Of a stretch of 64,000 bases of DNA, positions 24,597 to 32,616 are shown in pieces. This stretch comes from Nonomuraea pusilla. GTDB taxonomy: Bacteria; Actinomycetota; Actinomycetes; Streptosporangiales; Streptosporangiaceae. Position 1 is the first letter of the stretch, and each line of letters starts with the position of its first letter. The translations under genes were made by a program, and so were the position numbers. The notes below the pieces were generated by a model. The model did no database searches. It saw only the letters and a program-made list of their open reading frames with translations, and was not told the origin of the DNA. The stretch is from positions 496,001 to 560,000 of the forward strand of contig NZ_FOBF01000004.1 of assembly GCF_900109355.1 (NCBI RefSeq), written 5' to 3'.

Positions 24597-25576
24597 CAAC
24601 GCCCCCAGCGCAGCCCCGGCGTCTCGACGGGCGCGTCCCACAGCCGGGTCAGCGTGTCGTCGAGGCGGCAGACCGTCACGGAGAAGCCCTGCATGTCCAG
24701 GCTGGTCACGTAGTTGCCCACCAGCGACCTGGCGACGCGCGCGCCCTTGCCGCGGACGTACGCGGCCACCTCGGCGAACACCACGTACAGCTCCATGAGC
24801 GGCGTGCCGCCCATGCCGTTGACCATGACGAGCAGGTCGCCCTCCAGCGGCAGGTCGCCGTGGACCGCCTCCATCGCCAGCGCCGCCAGCTCCCGCGCGG
24901 ACGCCATGGGGGCACGCTGCCGTCCCGGCTCGCCGTGGATGCCGACGCCCAGCTCCACGTCCGACTCGGGCAGCTCGAACGTCGGCTTGCCCGACGCGGG
25001 GGTGGTGCAGGAGGTCAGGGCGATGCCGAACGACCGGCTGCGCGCGTTCACCTCCGACGCCACCCGCGCCACCTCGGCCAGCGGCGCGCCCTCCTCCGCC
25101 AGCGCCCCCGCGATCTTCTCCACGAACACCGTGGCGCCCGTGCCGCGCCGTCCTGCGGTGTAGAGGGAGTCCTGGACGGCCACGTCGTCGTTCACCAGGA
25201 CGCTCACGATCTCGACGTCCTCGGCCAGTTCGGCGGCCATCTCGAAGTTGAGCACGTCGCCGGTGTAGTTCTTGACGACGTGCAGGACGCCCGCGCCGCC
25301 GTCCACCGCGGCGGTCGCCGCGACGATCTGGTCGGGCACGGGCGAGGTGAAGACCTCCCCCGGGCAGGCGGCGTCGAGCATGCCGTGCCCGACGAACCCG
25401 GCGTGCAGCGGTTCGTGCCCGGAGCCGCCGCCGGAGACCAGCCCCACCTTGCCGGGACGCGGCCCCGCGGCCCGGTACACGACCCTGTCGCGGACGGCGA
25501 GGGACGGATGGGCCGCCACCAGGCCGTTCAGTGCGTCCTCGACCACCGCGCCGGGGTCGTTGATGAGCTTCTTCAT
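24596..25576 (-). CDS. dhaK: Dihydroxyacetone kinase subunit DhaK
   Basis: 326-residue substrate-binding subunit, which holds dihydroxyacetone as a hemiaminal on a histidine. The phosphate/substrate loop [15 protein letters not shown], the segment [11 protein letters not shown] and the covalent histidine in GIHGEPG are all present, so the subunit appears intact. ATG at 25574-25576 has MKKLINDP, the usual start. Normally phosphate comes from DhaL-ADP, recharged by DhaM; between this gene and dhaM there is no room for dhaL (about 600 bases). DhaL may be encoded elsewhere, or the pair does something else. Confidence 0.95.
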   Translation of the reverse strand: MKKLINDPGAVVEDALNGLVAAHPSLAVRDRVVYRAAGPRPGKVGLVSGGGSGHEPLHAGFVGHGMLDAACPGEVFTSPVPDQIVAATAAVDGGAGVLHVVKNYTGDVLNFEMAAELAEDVEIVSVLVNDDVAVQDSLYTAGRRGTGATVFVEKIAGALAEEGAPLAEVARVASEVNARSRSFGIALTSCTTPASGKPTFELPESDVELGVGIHGEPGRQRAPMASARELAALAMEAVHGDLPLEGDLLVMVNGMGGTPLMELYVVFAEVAAYVRGKGARVARSLVGNYVTSLDMQGFSVTVCRLDDTLTRLWDAPVETPGLRWGR

Positions 25577-25688
25577 GGTCACAACATCTGCCCCTTTTCG
25601 GCCTCCGGCAAGCCTCGCGACCTCGGGGCGGGCCACCCGCCGGGCGGACGGGGCCGCCGCACCTGCCGGGGTAGGCTACCGTCAGCTC

Positions 25689-26435
25689 ATGGCTGAGATC
25701 GTGTACCCGCCGGTGATCGCCGCCGCGCGGACCCTCTTTCGCGTGCTCGACTACCGCTTCCACCTGGAGGGGACCGAGCACGTGCCGCGGACCGGGGGAG
25801 CGGTGCTGGTCAGCAACCACATCAGCTACCTCGACTTCATCTTCGCCGGGTTCGCCGCGCTGCCGTCCAAGCGGCTGGTGCGCTTCATGGCCAAGCAGGA
25901 CGTGTTCGAGCACCCGGTGTCGGGGCCGCTGATGCGGGGGATGCACCACATCCCGGTCGACCGCGGCGCGGGAGCGGGCTCGTACGCCACGGCGCTGCGC
26001 ATGCTGAAGGGCGGCGAGGTGGTGGGCGTGTTCGCCGAGGCCACGATCAGCCGCTCGTTCACGGTGAAGGAGATCAAGAACGGCGCGATCAGGATGGCCC
26101 AGGCGACGAACACGCCGGTCATCCCGGTCGGCCTGTGGGGCAGCCAGCGCCTGTGGACGAAGGGCAGGCCGAAGAGCCTGCTGCAGCGGCACGTCCCCAT
26201 CACGATCCTGGTGGGCGAGCCGATGCACCCGAAGCGCGGCGAGGACGTCGACAAGCACACCAGCGAGCTGCACGCCCGCCTGACGGACCTGGTCGACAAG
26301 GCGCAGCGCACCTACCCGGAGGTGCCGCCGGGCGTGTGGTGGCAGCCCGCGCACCTGGGCGGCACGGCGCCCACCCCGGAGGAGGCCGCCGCCATGGACG
26401 CCGCCGAGGCCGAGGCCCGCGCCAAGAAGGACTGA
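25689..26435 (+). CDS. 1-acyl-sn-glycerol-3-phosphate acyltransferase (PlsC family)
   Basis: Membrane-bound acyltransferase of phospholipid synthesis, 248 residues. The catalytic NHX4D motif reads NHISYLDF, followed by the substrate motif FAEATISRSF (variant of FPEGTRS) and a VIPVGLWGSQ block. ATG at 25689 begins a typical short N-terminus; the gene reads away from dhaK with 112 bases between. The variant second motif (EAT instead of EGT) is common in actinobacterial PlsC-like proteins that may act on other acyl acceptors, so substrate is uncertain. Confidence 0.88.
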   Translation: MAEIVYPPVIAAARTLFRVLDYRFHLEGTEHVPRTGGAVLVSNHISYLDFIFAGFAALPSKRLVRFMAKQDVFEHPVSGPLMRGMHHIPVDRGAGAGSYATALRMLKGGEVVGVFAEATISRSFTVKEIKNGAIRMAQATNTPVIPVGLWGSQRLWTKGRPKSLLQRHVPITILVGEPMHPKRGEDVDKHTSELHARLTDLVDKAQRTYPEVPPGVWWQPAHLGGTAPTPEEAAAMDAAEAEARAKKD

Positions 26436-26452
26436 GAGCGGAACACGCCCAC

Positions 26453-26487
26453 GGGCCGGGCGCGCGTCAGGCGCGAGGTCCCGGCCC
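26453..26487. terminator. Convergent hairpin between plsC-like gene and kinase gene
   Basis: GGGCCGGG (26453-26460) pairs with CCCGGCCC (26480-26487) and the inner CGCGC (26461-26465) with GCGCG (26471-26475). It sits between two convergent stops and can terminate both. Confidence 0.65.
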
Positions 26488-26510
26488 GCGGGTCAGGCGG
26501 CCGCCGGGGT

Positions 26511-27317
26511 TCACATGGCCGCCTGGTACGCGTTCGCCCGCATGCCCGCGAGCAGCGCCGCCGTCTGCTCGGGCGTGAAGCGGCGCACCGGGTCGTGGTG
26601 CAGCAGGCCCTCGATGAGCGGTCGCATCACGCCGGCCCGCCGGGGCGGCGGGTAGCTGCCGCTCCGCGCCATGCCGAGCACGGTCGCGGCGTCCTGCCCG
26701 GGGTACGGCGGCTGGCCCTCCACGGCGCTGTACAGCGTCGCGCCGAAGGACCACATGTCGGCCTCCTTGCTGGCGGGCCCGCCGTACAGCCGCTCGGGCG
26801 CCATGAACGCGGGCGTGCCGCGCAGCCGCCTCGACGTCGTCATGCGGATGTCGCCCTCGGCGGTGGCGATGCCGAAGTCGGTCAGCACCACCCGGTCGCC
26901 GGTCAGCATGACGTTGGCCGGTTTGACGTCCCTGTGCAGCACCCCCGCCTGGTGGGCGGTGCGCAGCGCGGCGAGCAGGTGCTGGCCGATCGCGGCCACC
27001 GACTGCGCGGGGAGCGTGCCCACCTGGGAGAGCAGTTGGTGCAGGGAGAGCCCGTGCAGGTACTCCATCACGATCCAGAGCTTGCCGCCCTCCTCGATGA
27101 GGTCGTGGACCGTGACGATGTTGGGGTGCGTGAGCCCGGCCGCCATGCGCGCCTCACGCAGCACCCGGCGGCGCACCATCTCGACCTCGCCGGACAGTGT
27201 CAGCTCCTTGAGCGCCACCTCGCGATGGAGAAGCTGATCGAACGCACGCCAGACGACTCCCATGCCCCCACGACCGGCCTCCTCGGTCAGGAGGTACCGT
27301 CCGCCGATGTCCCGCAT
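26511..27317 (-). CDS. Serine/threonine protein kinase, PknB-type catalytic domain only
   Basis: Hanks-type kinase of 268 residues without transmembrane helix. Glycine loop GRGGMGVVWRAF, lysine in REVALKEL, HRDVKPANVML catalytic loop, DFGIA metal motif and GTPAFMAPE P+1 loop are intact, so it should be active. The protein ends right after the kinase domain (ARANAYQAAM), unlike the receptor-type kinase at 32.6 kb. It is probably cytosolic. Substrate and trigger cannot be read from context. Confidence 0.95.
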   Translation of the reverse strand: MRDIGGRYLLTEEAGRGGMGVVWRAFDQLLHREVALKELTLSGEVEMVRRRVLREARMAAGLTHPNIVTVHDLIEEGGKLWIVMEYLHGLSLHQLLSQVGTLPAQSVAAIGQHLLAALRTAHQAGVLHRDVKPANVMLTGDRVVLTDFGIATAEGDIRMTTSRRLRGTPAFMAPERLYGGPASKEADMWSFGATLYSAVEGQPPYPGQDAATVLGMARSGSYPPPRRAGVMRPLIEGLLHHDPVRRFTPEQTAALLAGMRANAYQAAM

Positions 27318-27373
27318 ACCATCCCCTCAAGCTCGGGGATAATCATGACACTTCCGCACGGGACATAGCGTGC

Positions 27374-28720
27374 CTAACGTGATCTGGAAATGTCGGAAAG
27401 TGTGGCCGCGCTGGTCAGGGCCCCAGAAATTCGATCAGACAGGGCGCGCCGCGCCAGCCCCACGGCGCCCAGGCACACGGCCGCGGCGCACAGCAGCACC
27501 GGCGCGAGGCCCGCGAACTCCGCCGCCACCCCGCCCAGCGCCGCTCCGAGCGGCATGCCGCCCATGCCGACGAGCCGGTACGCCGAGTTGACCCGCCCCA
27601 GCAGCGGCCCCGGGATGAGGCGCTGCCGCGCCGAGATGACCAGCACGTTCCCCGCCGCGCCGGCGAGCCCCCACAGCACCGCCGTCGGGTAGAGCGCCCA
27701 GGGGGTGGGGGCCGCCACGGGCACGACGAGCAGGAGAGTGCTCGCCAGCCAGGCGCCCAGCAGCGTGCGCGCCTCGCCCAGCGCACGCGCCGCCCTGGAG
27801 CTCAGCAGCGAGCCGCCCACGGCTCCCACCGCCATGGCGGTCATGATCAGCCCGTACGCGCCCGGCTCCAGCCCCACCGCGGACCCGTCGCCGACGCACC
27901 ACAGGACGAACACGGCGAAGTACGCCGCGTTGGCCAGGTTGAGCAGGCCCGCCGAGACCGCGAGCCCGCGCAGCAGCCGGTGCCCCCACAGGAAGCGCAG
28001 CGCCTCCCGGATCTCCCCGAACAGGGACCGGCGCGCACGGCCGCCGCCGTCGCCCGCCCCCGCCGCGCCGTCCCGCCGGTCGCCGTCGCCTGCGGCCCGT
28101 GCCGCGCCGTCCCGCTCGTCGCCGTCGCCTGGAGCCCCCGCCGGGGTCGCCTGGTACGTCCCGCGCATGCCGAGCAGGAGCAGCCCGGCGGCGGCGTACA
28201 GGACGGCGGGCCCGCCGAAGAGCGCGGCGGGCAGCAGCCCCGCGAGCAGGCCCGCCGCGGGTGCCCCGGTGAACTCGTTGCCGATCATCTGCGCCCCCAT
28301 GACGCGCCCGTTGGCCTGGGTGAGGCGGGCGTCCGGCACCGTCATCGGCAGGATCGACTGCGCGGAGGTGTCGGCGAAGACCTCGGCCACTCCGGCCAGG
28401 AGCACCGCCACGACGAGCGTCCACAGGTCGAGCAGGCCGGACGCGGCCGCCGCCGCGGCCCCCGCCAGGACGACGGCGCGGGCCACGTTGGCGGTGACCA
28501 TGACGTGGCGGCGGTCGGCCCGGTCGGCGAACGCGCCCGCGTGGAGCGCGAACAGCAGCCACGGGGCCGTCGCGGCGGCCTGGACCAGCGACACCAGCGA
28601 CGGTGACCTGGTCATCGACACGGCCAGCAGCGGCGCGCCCACCTTGAGCAGGCCGTCCGCGACGTTGGACAGCGCCGTGGACGCCCACAGGAACCCGAAC
28701 GACCGGCTGGGACGCGCCAT
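27374..28720 (-). CDS. MFS exporter (MdfA/tetracycline-efflux-like group, 12 TM)
   Basis: 448-residue major facilitator with about 12 hydrophobic helices. The N-terminal half reads FLWASTALSNVADGLLKVGA and motif A appears as GAFADRADRRHVMV; SAQSILPMTVPDARLTQANG is characteristic of the DUF894/Bcr-type exporters found in macrolide or biocide efflux. The central cytosolic loop is made of repeated GDGDxRDGAA blocks (coded near 28040-28135). ATG at 28718-28720 follows GGAGC. It diverges from an ArsR regulator across a region with repeated GTGTGCATAG, so ligand-inducible expression is likely. Substrate unknown. Confidence 0.9.
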   Translation of the reverse strand: MARPSRSFGFLWASTALSNVADGLLKVGAPLLAVSMTRSPSLVSLVQAAATAPWLLFALHAGAFADRADRRHVMVTANVARAVVLAGAAAAAASGLLDLWTLVVAVLLAGVAEVFADTSAQSILPMTVPDARLTQANGRVMGAQMIGNEFTGAPAAGLLAGLLPAALFGGPAVLYAAAGLLLLGMRGTYQATPAGAPGDGDERDGAARAAGDGDRRDGAAGAGDGGGRARRSLFGEIREALRFLWGHRLLRGLAVSAGLLNLANAAYFAVFVLWCVGDGSAVGLEPGAYGLIMTAMAVGAVGGSLLSSRAARALGEARTLLGAWLASTLLLVVPVAAPTPWALYPTAVLWGLAGAAGNVLVISARQRLIPGPLLGRVNSAYRLVGMGGMPLGAALGGVAAEFAGLAPVLLCAAAVCLGAVGLARRALSDRISGALTSAATLSDISRSR

Positions 28721-28748
28721 GCTCTGCTCCGCTACTGTGAAAGGGAAA

Positions 28749-28786
28749 GTGTGCATAGTTTTCTTTGCAAAGATAGGTGTGCATAG
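28749..28786. promoter_or_regulatory. Paired GTGTGCATAG repeats, likely ArsR-type operators
   Basis: GTGTGCATAG occurs at 28749-28758 and again at 28777-28786 in the same direction, 28 bases (close to three turns) apart, with the palindrome TTTGCAAA (28764-28771) between. They fill the short AT-rich gap between the divergent MFS and ArsR genes; the second copy abuts the regulator start at 28789. Confidence 0.65.
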
Positions 28787-28788
28787 CG

Positions 28789-29409
28789 ATGCCGCGCAAG
28801 AGCTTCTCCGCCCGCACCCTCGGCGCGAACGCCCTCAAGTCCTTCGCCCACCCGCTCCGCCTGCGCCTGTTCGAACTGCTCGACGAGCACGGGCCGTCCA
28901 CCGCCACGCGCCTGGCCGCCCTCCTCGGGCAGAACACCGGCGCCACCAGCTACCACCTCAGGGAGCTGGCCAGGCACGGCATCATCGAGGTCGTCCCGGG
29001 CATGGGGCGCGGCAAGGAGAAGTTCTGGCGGGTCACCCCCGGCGGCTTCTCGTACGGCGACCCGGCGGAGGACCCGGAGGCGGCGAGCGCCCTGACGTAC
29101 CTGCTGGACGACCTCGTCCGCCAGCGGGGCGCCGAGCTGAACCGGTGGCGGTCCGAGGAGGAGCGCACCCGCGAGGAATGGGTGCGGGCGAGCGTCCTGG
29201 CGCGCAGGTCGCTGCGCCTCACCGTCGAGGAGGCGTCCGGGCTGCGGGACGAGGTGCTCGCCGTGCTGGAGCGCTACCGCGGCCTGTCCGACGGCCGCGC
29301 CCAGGCGGCCCAGGCCGAGCCCGCCGCGCCGCCGCCCGGCACCGGCCACGTCGTCGTCCACTTCGACCTGTTCCCCGTCGGGGAGACCCACCAGGAGGAA
29401 ACGCCCTGA
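28789..29409 (+). CDS. ArsR-family helix-turn-helix regulator with C-terminal extension
   Basis: 206 residues. The winged helix lies at residues 8-85: NALKSFAHPLRLRLFELLDE, TRLAALLGQNTGATSYHLRE as recognition region, and a wing with GMGRGKEKFWRV. No cysteine cluster for metal binding is present, so a metal sensor is unlikely. The C-terminal part is helical and charged (RWRSEEERTREEWVRASVLA), then ends in FDLFPVG. This fits the group of ArsR-like regulators paired with MFS exporters. ATG at 28789 is preferred to the GTG four codons upstream, which lies within the repeat. Confidence 0.88.
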   Translation: MPRKSFSARTLGANALKSFAHPLRLRLFELLDEHGPSTATRLAALLGQNTGATSYHLRELARHGIIEVVPGMGRGKEKFWRVTPGGFSYGDPAEDPEAASALTYLLDDLVRQRGAELNRWRSEEERTREEWVRASVLARRSLRLTVEEASGLRDEVLAVLERYRGLSDGRAQAAQAEPAAPPPGTGHVVVHFDLFPVGETHQEETP

Positions 29410-29424
29410 TCATGGTCGGCTAGG

Positions 29425-30165
29425 GTGGCCCGGGTGACCAGACACGTCGCCTTCGAGCGGTTGCACAACTTCCGGGACCTCGGCGGATACCCGACGCGCG
29501 ACGGGCGGACCGTGCGGTGGGGCCGGCTGTACCGCTCCGACTCGCTGTCCAAGCTCCAGGGCGAGGACTGGCGGCGGTTCCTGGACCTCGGCGTACGCAC
29601 CGTGATCGACCTGCGCTACCCGTGGGAGATCGCCGGCAGTGGCCGCGTGCCGCACCACGACGGTCTGGCGTACCACAACCTGAGCATCGAGCACCGCCCC
29701 TACGACCAGGCGTCGCTGGGCGAGGACGTGGAGGTCGGGCGCTACCTCGCCGACCGGTACGCCGAGGTGGCGCTCGACGGCGTCAAGGAGCTCAGGCGGG
29801 CCCTGGAGGTGATCGCGGAGGACGACAGCGCCCCGCTGGTGATGCACTGCGCCTCCGGCAAGGACCGCACCGGGCTGCTCGCCGCGCTCGTCCTGACGCT
29901 GCTCGGCGTGGACGAGGAGACGATCATCGAGGACTTCGCCCTCACCGGCCTGGCCACCGAACGGCTCGTCGCCGACTGGAGCGCGGCACACGGCGGCACG
30001 ACGCCCTCCTGGCCCGGCTACGGCCGCGCCCCTGAGGAGGTGATGCGCCTGTTCCTGGCCGACCTCACCGCGTCGCACGGCTCGGTGCAGGCGTACGTGA
30101 CCGGCGGCCTCGGCGTGGACGACGCCGTCACCGAGGCCCTGCGCGCCCGCTACCTGACCCCGTAG
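29425..30165 (+). CDS. Tyrosine/serine protein phosphatase (PtpB-like)
   Basis: 246-residue phosphatase of the Y_phosphatase3/PtpB type. The signature P-loop reads VMHCASGKDRTGLLAALVL (Cys nucleophile and Arg), the general acid region and N-terminal NFRDLGGYPTRDGRTVRWG are typical. Mycobacterial PtpB members act on phosphoinositides and phosphoproteins; role here unknown. It lies 15 bases downstream of the ArsR gene on the same strand. GTG at 29425 is the first start; a GTG three codons later is also possible. Confidence 0.92.
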   Translation: MARVTRHVAFERLHNFRDLGGYPTRDGRTVRWGRLYRSDSLSKLQGEDWRRFLDLGVRTVIDLRYPWEIAGSGRVPHHDGLAYHNLSIEHRPYDQASLGEDVEVGRYLADRYAEVALDGVKELRRALEVIAEDDSAPLVMHCASGKDRTGLLAALVLTLLGVDEETIIEDFALTGLATERLVADWSAAHGGTTPSWPGYGRAPEEVMRLFLADLTASHGSVQAYVTGGLGVDDAVTEALRARYLTP

Positions 30166-30184
30166 CCGCCCACCGGACCCGGCC

Positions 30185-31207
30185 TCAGCCGCGTGCGGGG
30201 GCGGTGCTGGCGCGGCGGATCAGCGTGGGCGCCACGGGCGGCGGCTCCTGCGCCTCCTCGCCGCCGACCAGGCGCAGCAGCGTCTCGACGGCCCGCCGGC
30301 CCACCTCCTCGTGGTCGGGCCGCACCGTGGTGAGCGGAGGGATCAGGTACGCCGCCTCCGGGATGTCGTCGAACCCCACCACGCTGACGTCCTGCGGCAC
30401 CCTGATGCCGCGCTCGTGGAAGGCGCGCAGCAGGCCGAGCGCCATGTGGTCGTTGGCGGCGAAGACGGCGGTGACGTCGCGCCGCTCGGCCAGTTCCAGG
30501 CCCGCCTGGTAGCCCGACTCGGGGCTCCAGTCGCCGGGGACGACCCTCGGCGCCTGGCGGCCCGCCTCCTCCAGCGCGGCACGCCACGACTCGACCCTCG
30601 TCTGCGCGTCCATGCGGTCGCGCGGCCCCGAGACGTGCCACACGGTCTCGTGGCCGAGGTGCAGCAGATGCTCCACGGCCATGCGGACGCCCGCCGCCTG
30701 GTCGATGCGGACGGTGGCCGTGGAGTGATCGGGCGCGGCCTCCACCGCGACGGCGGGCATCCCCTCGGGCAGGCTGAGCATCGCGCTGGTGGCGGCGGCG
30801 CGGGAGGCGAACACGGAGATCACCCCGGCCACCGCGTGGCCGACCAGGTCGCCCGCCGCCTCGATGATGCTGCCCCGGTCGTGGCTCTCGGGCGTGGCGA
30901 TGGTGACGCCGTAGCCGGCGGCGCGGGCGGCCCTGCCGATGCCCAGCAGCGTGGAGGCGGGCCCGAACGGCACCGTGTCGAAGCTGATCACGCCGATCGT
31001 GTGCGGCTGCTGCCTGACCAGGCCCCGGGCCATGAGGTTGGGACGGTAGTCGAGGCGGCGGATCGCGTCGAGCACGCGCTCGCGCGTCTCGGGGCGCACG
31101 TTCGGCCGCTCGTTGAGCACGCGGGAGACGGTCTGGTTGGACACCCCGGCCAGCCGCGCCACGTCGCCGATCACCGCGGGACGCGCGCCCCGCCGGACAC
31201 CCGACAC
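30185..31207 (-). CDS. LacI-family transcriptional regulator
   Basis: 340 residues: N-terminal HTH (VIGDVARLAGVSNQTVSRVL, hinge RPNLMARGLV) and a periplasmic-binding-like sensor domain (IGVISFDTVPFGPAS, FAANDHMALGLLRAF, VVGFDDIPEA). ATG-less start: the GTG at 31205-31207 follows AAGGGGG at proper distance, eight codons after a more upstream candidate. A LacI-type palindrome lies 29-42 bases upstream of this GTG and suggests autoregulation. No sugar gene is directly adjacent; the carbohydrate locus begins at 34.4 kb but has its own DeoR regulator, so the target is open. Confidence 0.93.
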   Translation of the reverse strand: MSGVRRGARPAVIGDVARLAGVSNQTVSRVLNERPNVRPETRERVLDAIRRLDYRPNLMARGLVRQQPHTIGVISFDTVPFGPASTLLGIGRAARAAGYGVTIATPESHDRGSIIEAAGDLVGHAVAGVISVFASRAAATSAMLSLPEGMPAVAVEAAPDHSTATVRIDQAAGVRMAVEHLLHLGHETVWHVSGPRDRMDAQTRVESWRAALEEAGRQAPRVVPGDWSPESGYQAGLELAERRDVTAVFAANDHMALGLLRAFHERGIRVPQDVSVVGFDDIPEAAYLIPPLTTVRPDHEEVGRRAVETLLRLVGGEEAQEPPPVAPTLIRRASTAPARG

Positions 31208-31235
31208 CGGACCCCCTTCTCCGCAGGCCACCGGT

Positions 31236-31249
31236 TGATAACGATATCA
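31236..31249. promoter_or_regulatory. LacI-type operator upstream of lacI-family gene
   Basis: TGATAACGATATCA is an inverted repeat TGATA/TATCA around a central CG, the standard form of LacI-family operators. It lies just upstream of the regulator start. Confidence 0.7.
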
Positions 31250-31412
31250 GCGCCCACCTGGCCGCCCACCTGCTCCGGCGGAGGCGGGCGGGGGAGGCCG
31301 CGGCCCGGGCCGTACGGCGGCGGTCGTCACGCCGCCAGGTGCCTGCCTGCGGCCGACCGGCGGCTGCCGCCGACGTGGGCGCGCATTCCCGCGGTCCACC
31401 GGTTCCTGCGGT

Positions 31413-32000
31413 CTACCGGTGGCGGTCGCTGACGCGGGCGTGCAGGTGCATGTCGTGCCAGCCGTCGGTGTGCAGGGCGGCGCCGCGGCGCGTCCCCTCC
31501 GCCTCGAACCCCGCCTTGGCCGCCACCCGGCAGGAGGCCGGGTTGCCGGTGGAGTGCTGCAGCTCCAGGCGGTGGAACCCGGCCTCGTCCAGTGCCCAGC
31601 CCGCCACCGCCAGCACGGCCCGGGTGCAGACGCCGCCGCCGCGCGCCCACGGCGCCGTCCAGTAGGCGACCTCCGCCGTGCCGTCGACCAGGTTGAACGA
31701 CTTCAGTGAGATCCGGCCGAGCAGCCGGTCCGCGCCGGTGGCGGCCATCGCCCAGTGGGCGTCCGTCTCCGCCTGCCAGGCCGCGCGCCAGCCCTCGATC
31801 CAGGCGCGCGTCTCGTCCACGGAGTCGGCCCTGCGGGCGTGCCAGCGCTGGATGCCGGGGTCCTGGAACGCCTCCATGACGGCGTCGGCGTCGTCGGGTC
31901 GCCAGGGGCGCAGCGTCACGCCCTCTCCGGCGGGCACGGTGGGCTGGGCGGAGCGGGCGAGCGCGCCCGCGGCGATGGCGGGGGTGAGGAGGGATGGCAT
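31413..32000 (-). CDS. GNAT acetyltransferase, RimJ/RimL type
   Basis: 195-residue N-acetyltransferase using acetyl-CoA. The fold is recognised by VTLRPWRPDDADAVMEAFQD, the beta strand segment RLLGRISLKSF, EVAYWTAPWARGGGVCTRAV (acetyl-CoA loop with a modified Q/RxxGxG/A) and HRLELQHSTGNPASCRVAAKAGFEAEGTRR, the C-terminal block typical of RimJ/RimL. Acts on protein N-termini, ribosomal proteins or small amines; not predictable. Monocistronic. Confidence 0.9.
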   Translation of the reverse strand: MPSLLTPAIAAGALARSAQPTVPAGEGVTLRPWRPDDADAVMEAFQDPGIQRWHARRADSVDETRAWIEGWRAAWQAETDAHWAMAATGADRLLGRISLKSFNLVDGTAEVAYWTAPWARGGGVCTRAVLAVAGWALDEAGFHRLELQHSTGNPASCRVAAKAGFEAEGTRRGAALHTDGWHDMHLHARVSDRHR

Positions 32001-32035
32001 GCCGGGATTATCCCCACAGAGCGGGAGGAAAGGAG

Positions 32036-32060
32036 CCTCTCGCAGGAAGGAGGCGAGAGG
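32036..32060. terminator. Hairpin upstream of GNAT gene
   Basis: CCTCTCGC (32036-32043) and GCGAGAGG (32053-32060) form a perfect 8-bp stem in the 244-base gap 32001-32244, which otherwise holds a GC-rich palindromic stretch near 32140-32162 and the short dyad GTGAC-N6-GTCAC at 32213-32228, but no gene. It could end the small minus-strand gene that stops at 32245. Confidence 0.4.
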
Positions 32061-32244
32061 AGAGCAAGCGACACGGAGGACTTGGGGAAAGGGTGCGGCC
32101 CCGCCCGGCGGGCGGGCGGGGCACGGCGTGCGGGGTGAAGCGCGCCGGCGCGCCGGCGCGTCCTACTCGGCCTTCGGAATCTCCACCTCGCGCCGACAGC
32201 CTACTCGCAGCGTGACTGATCCGTCACTCAAAGTCGCGAAGAGG

Positions 32245-32514
32245 TCAGGCCGACTGGGCCGCCTCGCCGGCCTGCTGCAGCGAACGGGAGCGGTGCTGAC
32301 GCGACAGGGCGTGACCGGCTCCCACGATGAGCACCACGGGCCACTCCACGATCTCCAGGGCCCCCAGCGCCGCCAGCACGCCGTAGAAGGCGAGCTGCTC
32401 GGGCGGCGGCACCGTCACCCGTCCGAGTACGGGCACGTTGACCTGCCTTCGCCCGTCGCCCCCGCCCTGCGTGGGCTGGGTGGTGTGCTCCGTGGTGGTG
32501 CGTCCGACGGCCAT
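32245..32514 (-). CDS. Small membrane-associated protein, unknown
   Basis: 89 residues from the ATG at 32512-32514, which has GGAGGAG eight bases upstream. A hydrophilic start is followed by RVTVPPPEQLAFYGVLAALG, a hydrophobic segment LEIVEWPVVLIVGAGHAL and a basic tail HRSRSLQQAGE. The pattern PPPEQLAFYG...VEWPVVLIIGAGHAL recurs in short actinobacterial proteins of unknown function. It lies downstream of the receptor kinase gene on the same strand with 102 bases between. Confidence 0.75.
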   Translation of the reverse strand: MAVGRTTTEHTTQPTQGGGDGRRQVNVPVLGRVTVPPPEQLAFYGVLAALGALEIVEWPVVLIVGAGHALSRQHRSRSLQQAGEAAQSA

Positions 32515-32616
32515 GACGTGCCTCCTCCGTTCGACGACCACCCTTCCGCCTGCCCTCCGGCGCCGGGGGTAACCCGCGGCCCGGTAAAGCCGCGCCCCCT
32601 CCGAGGCGTCCGCGGC

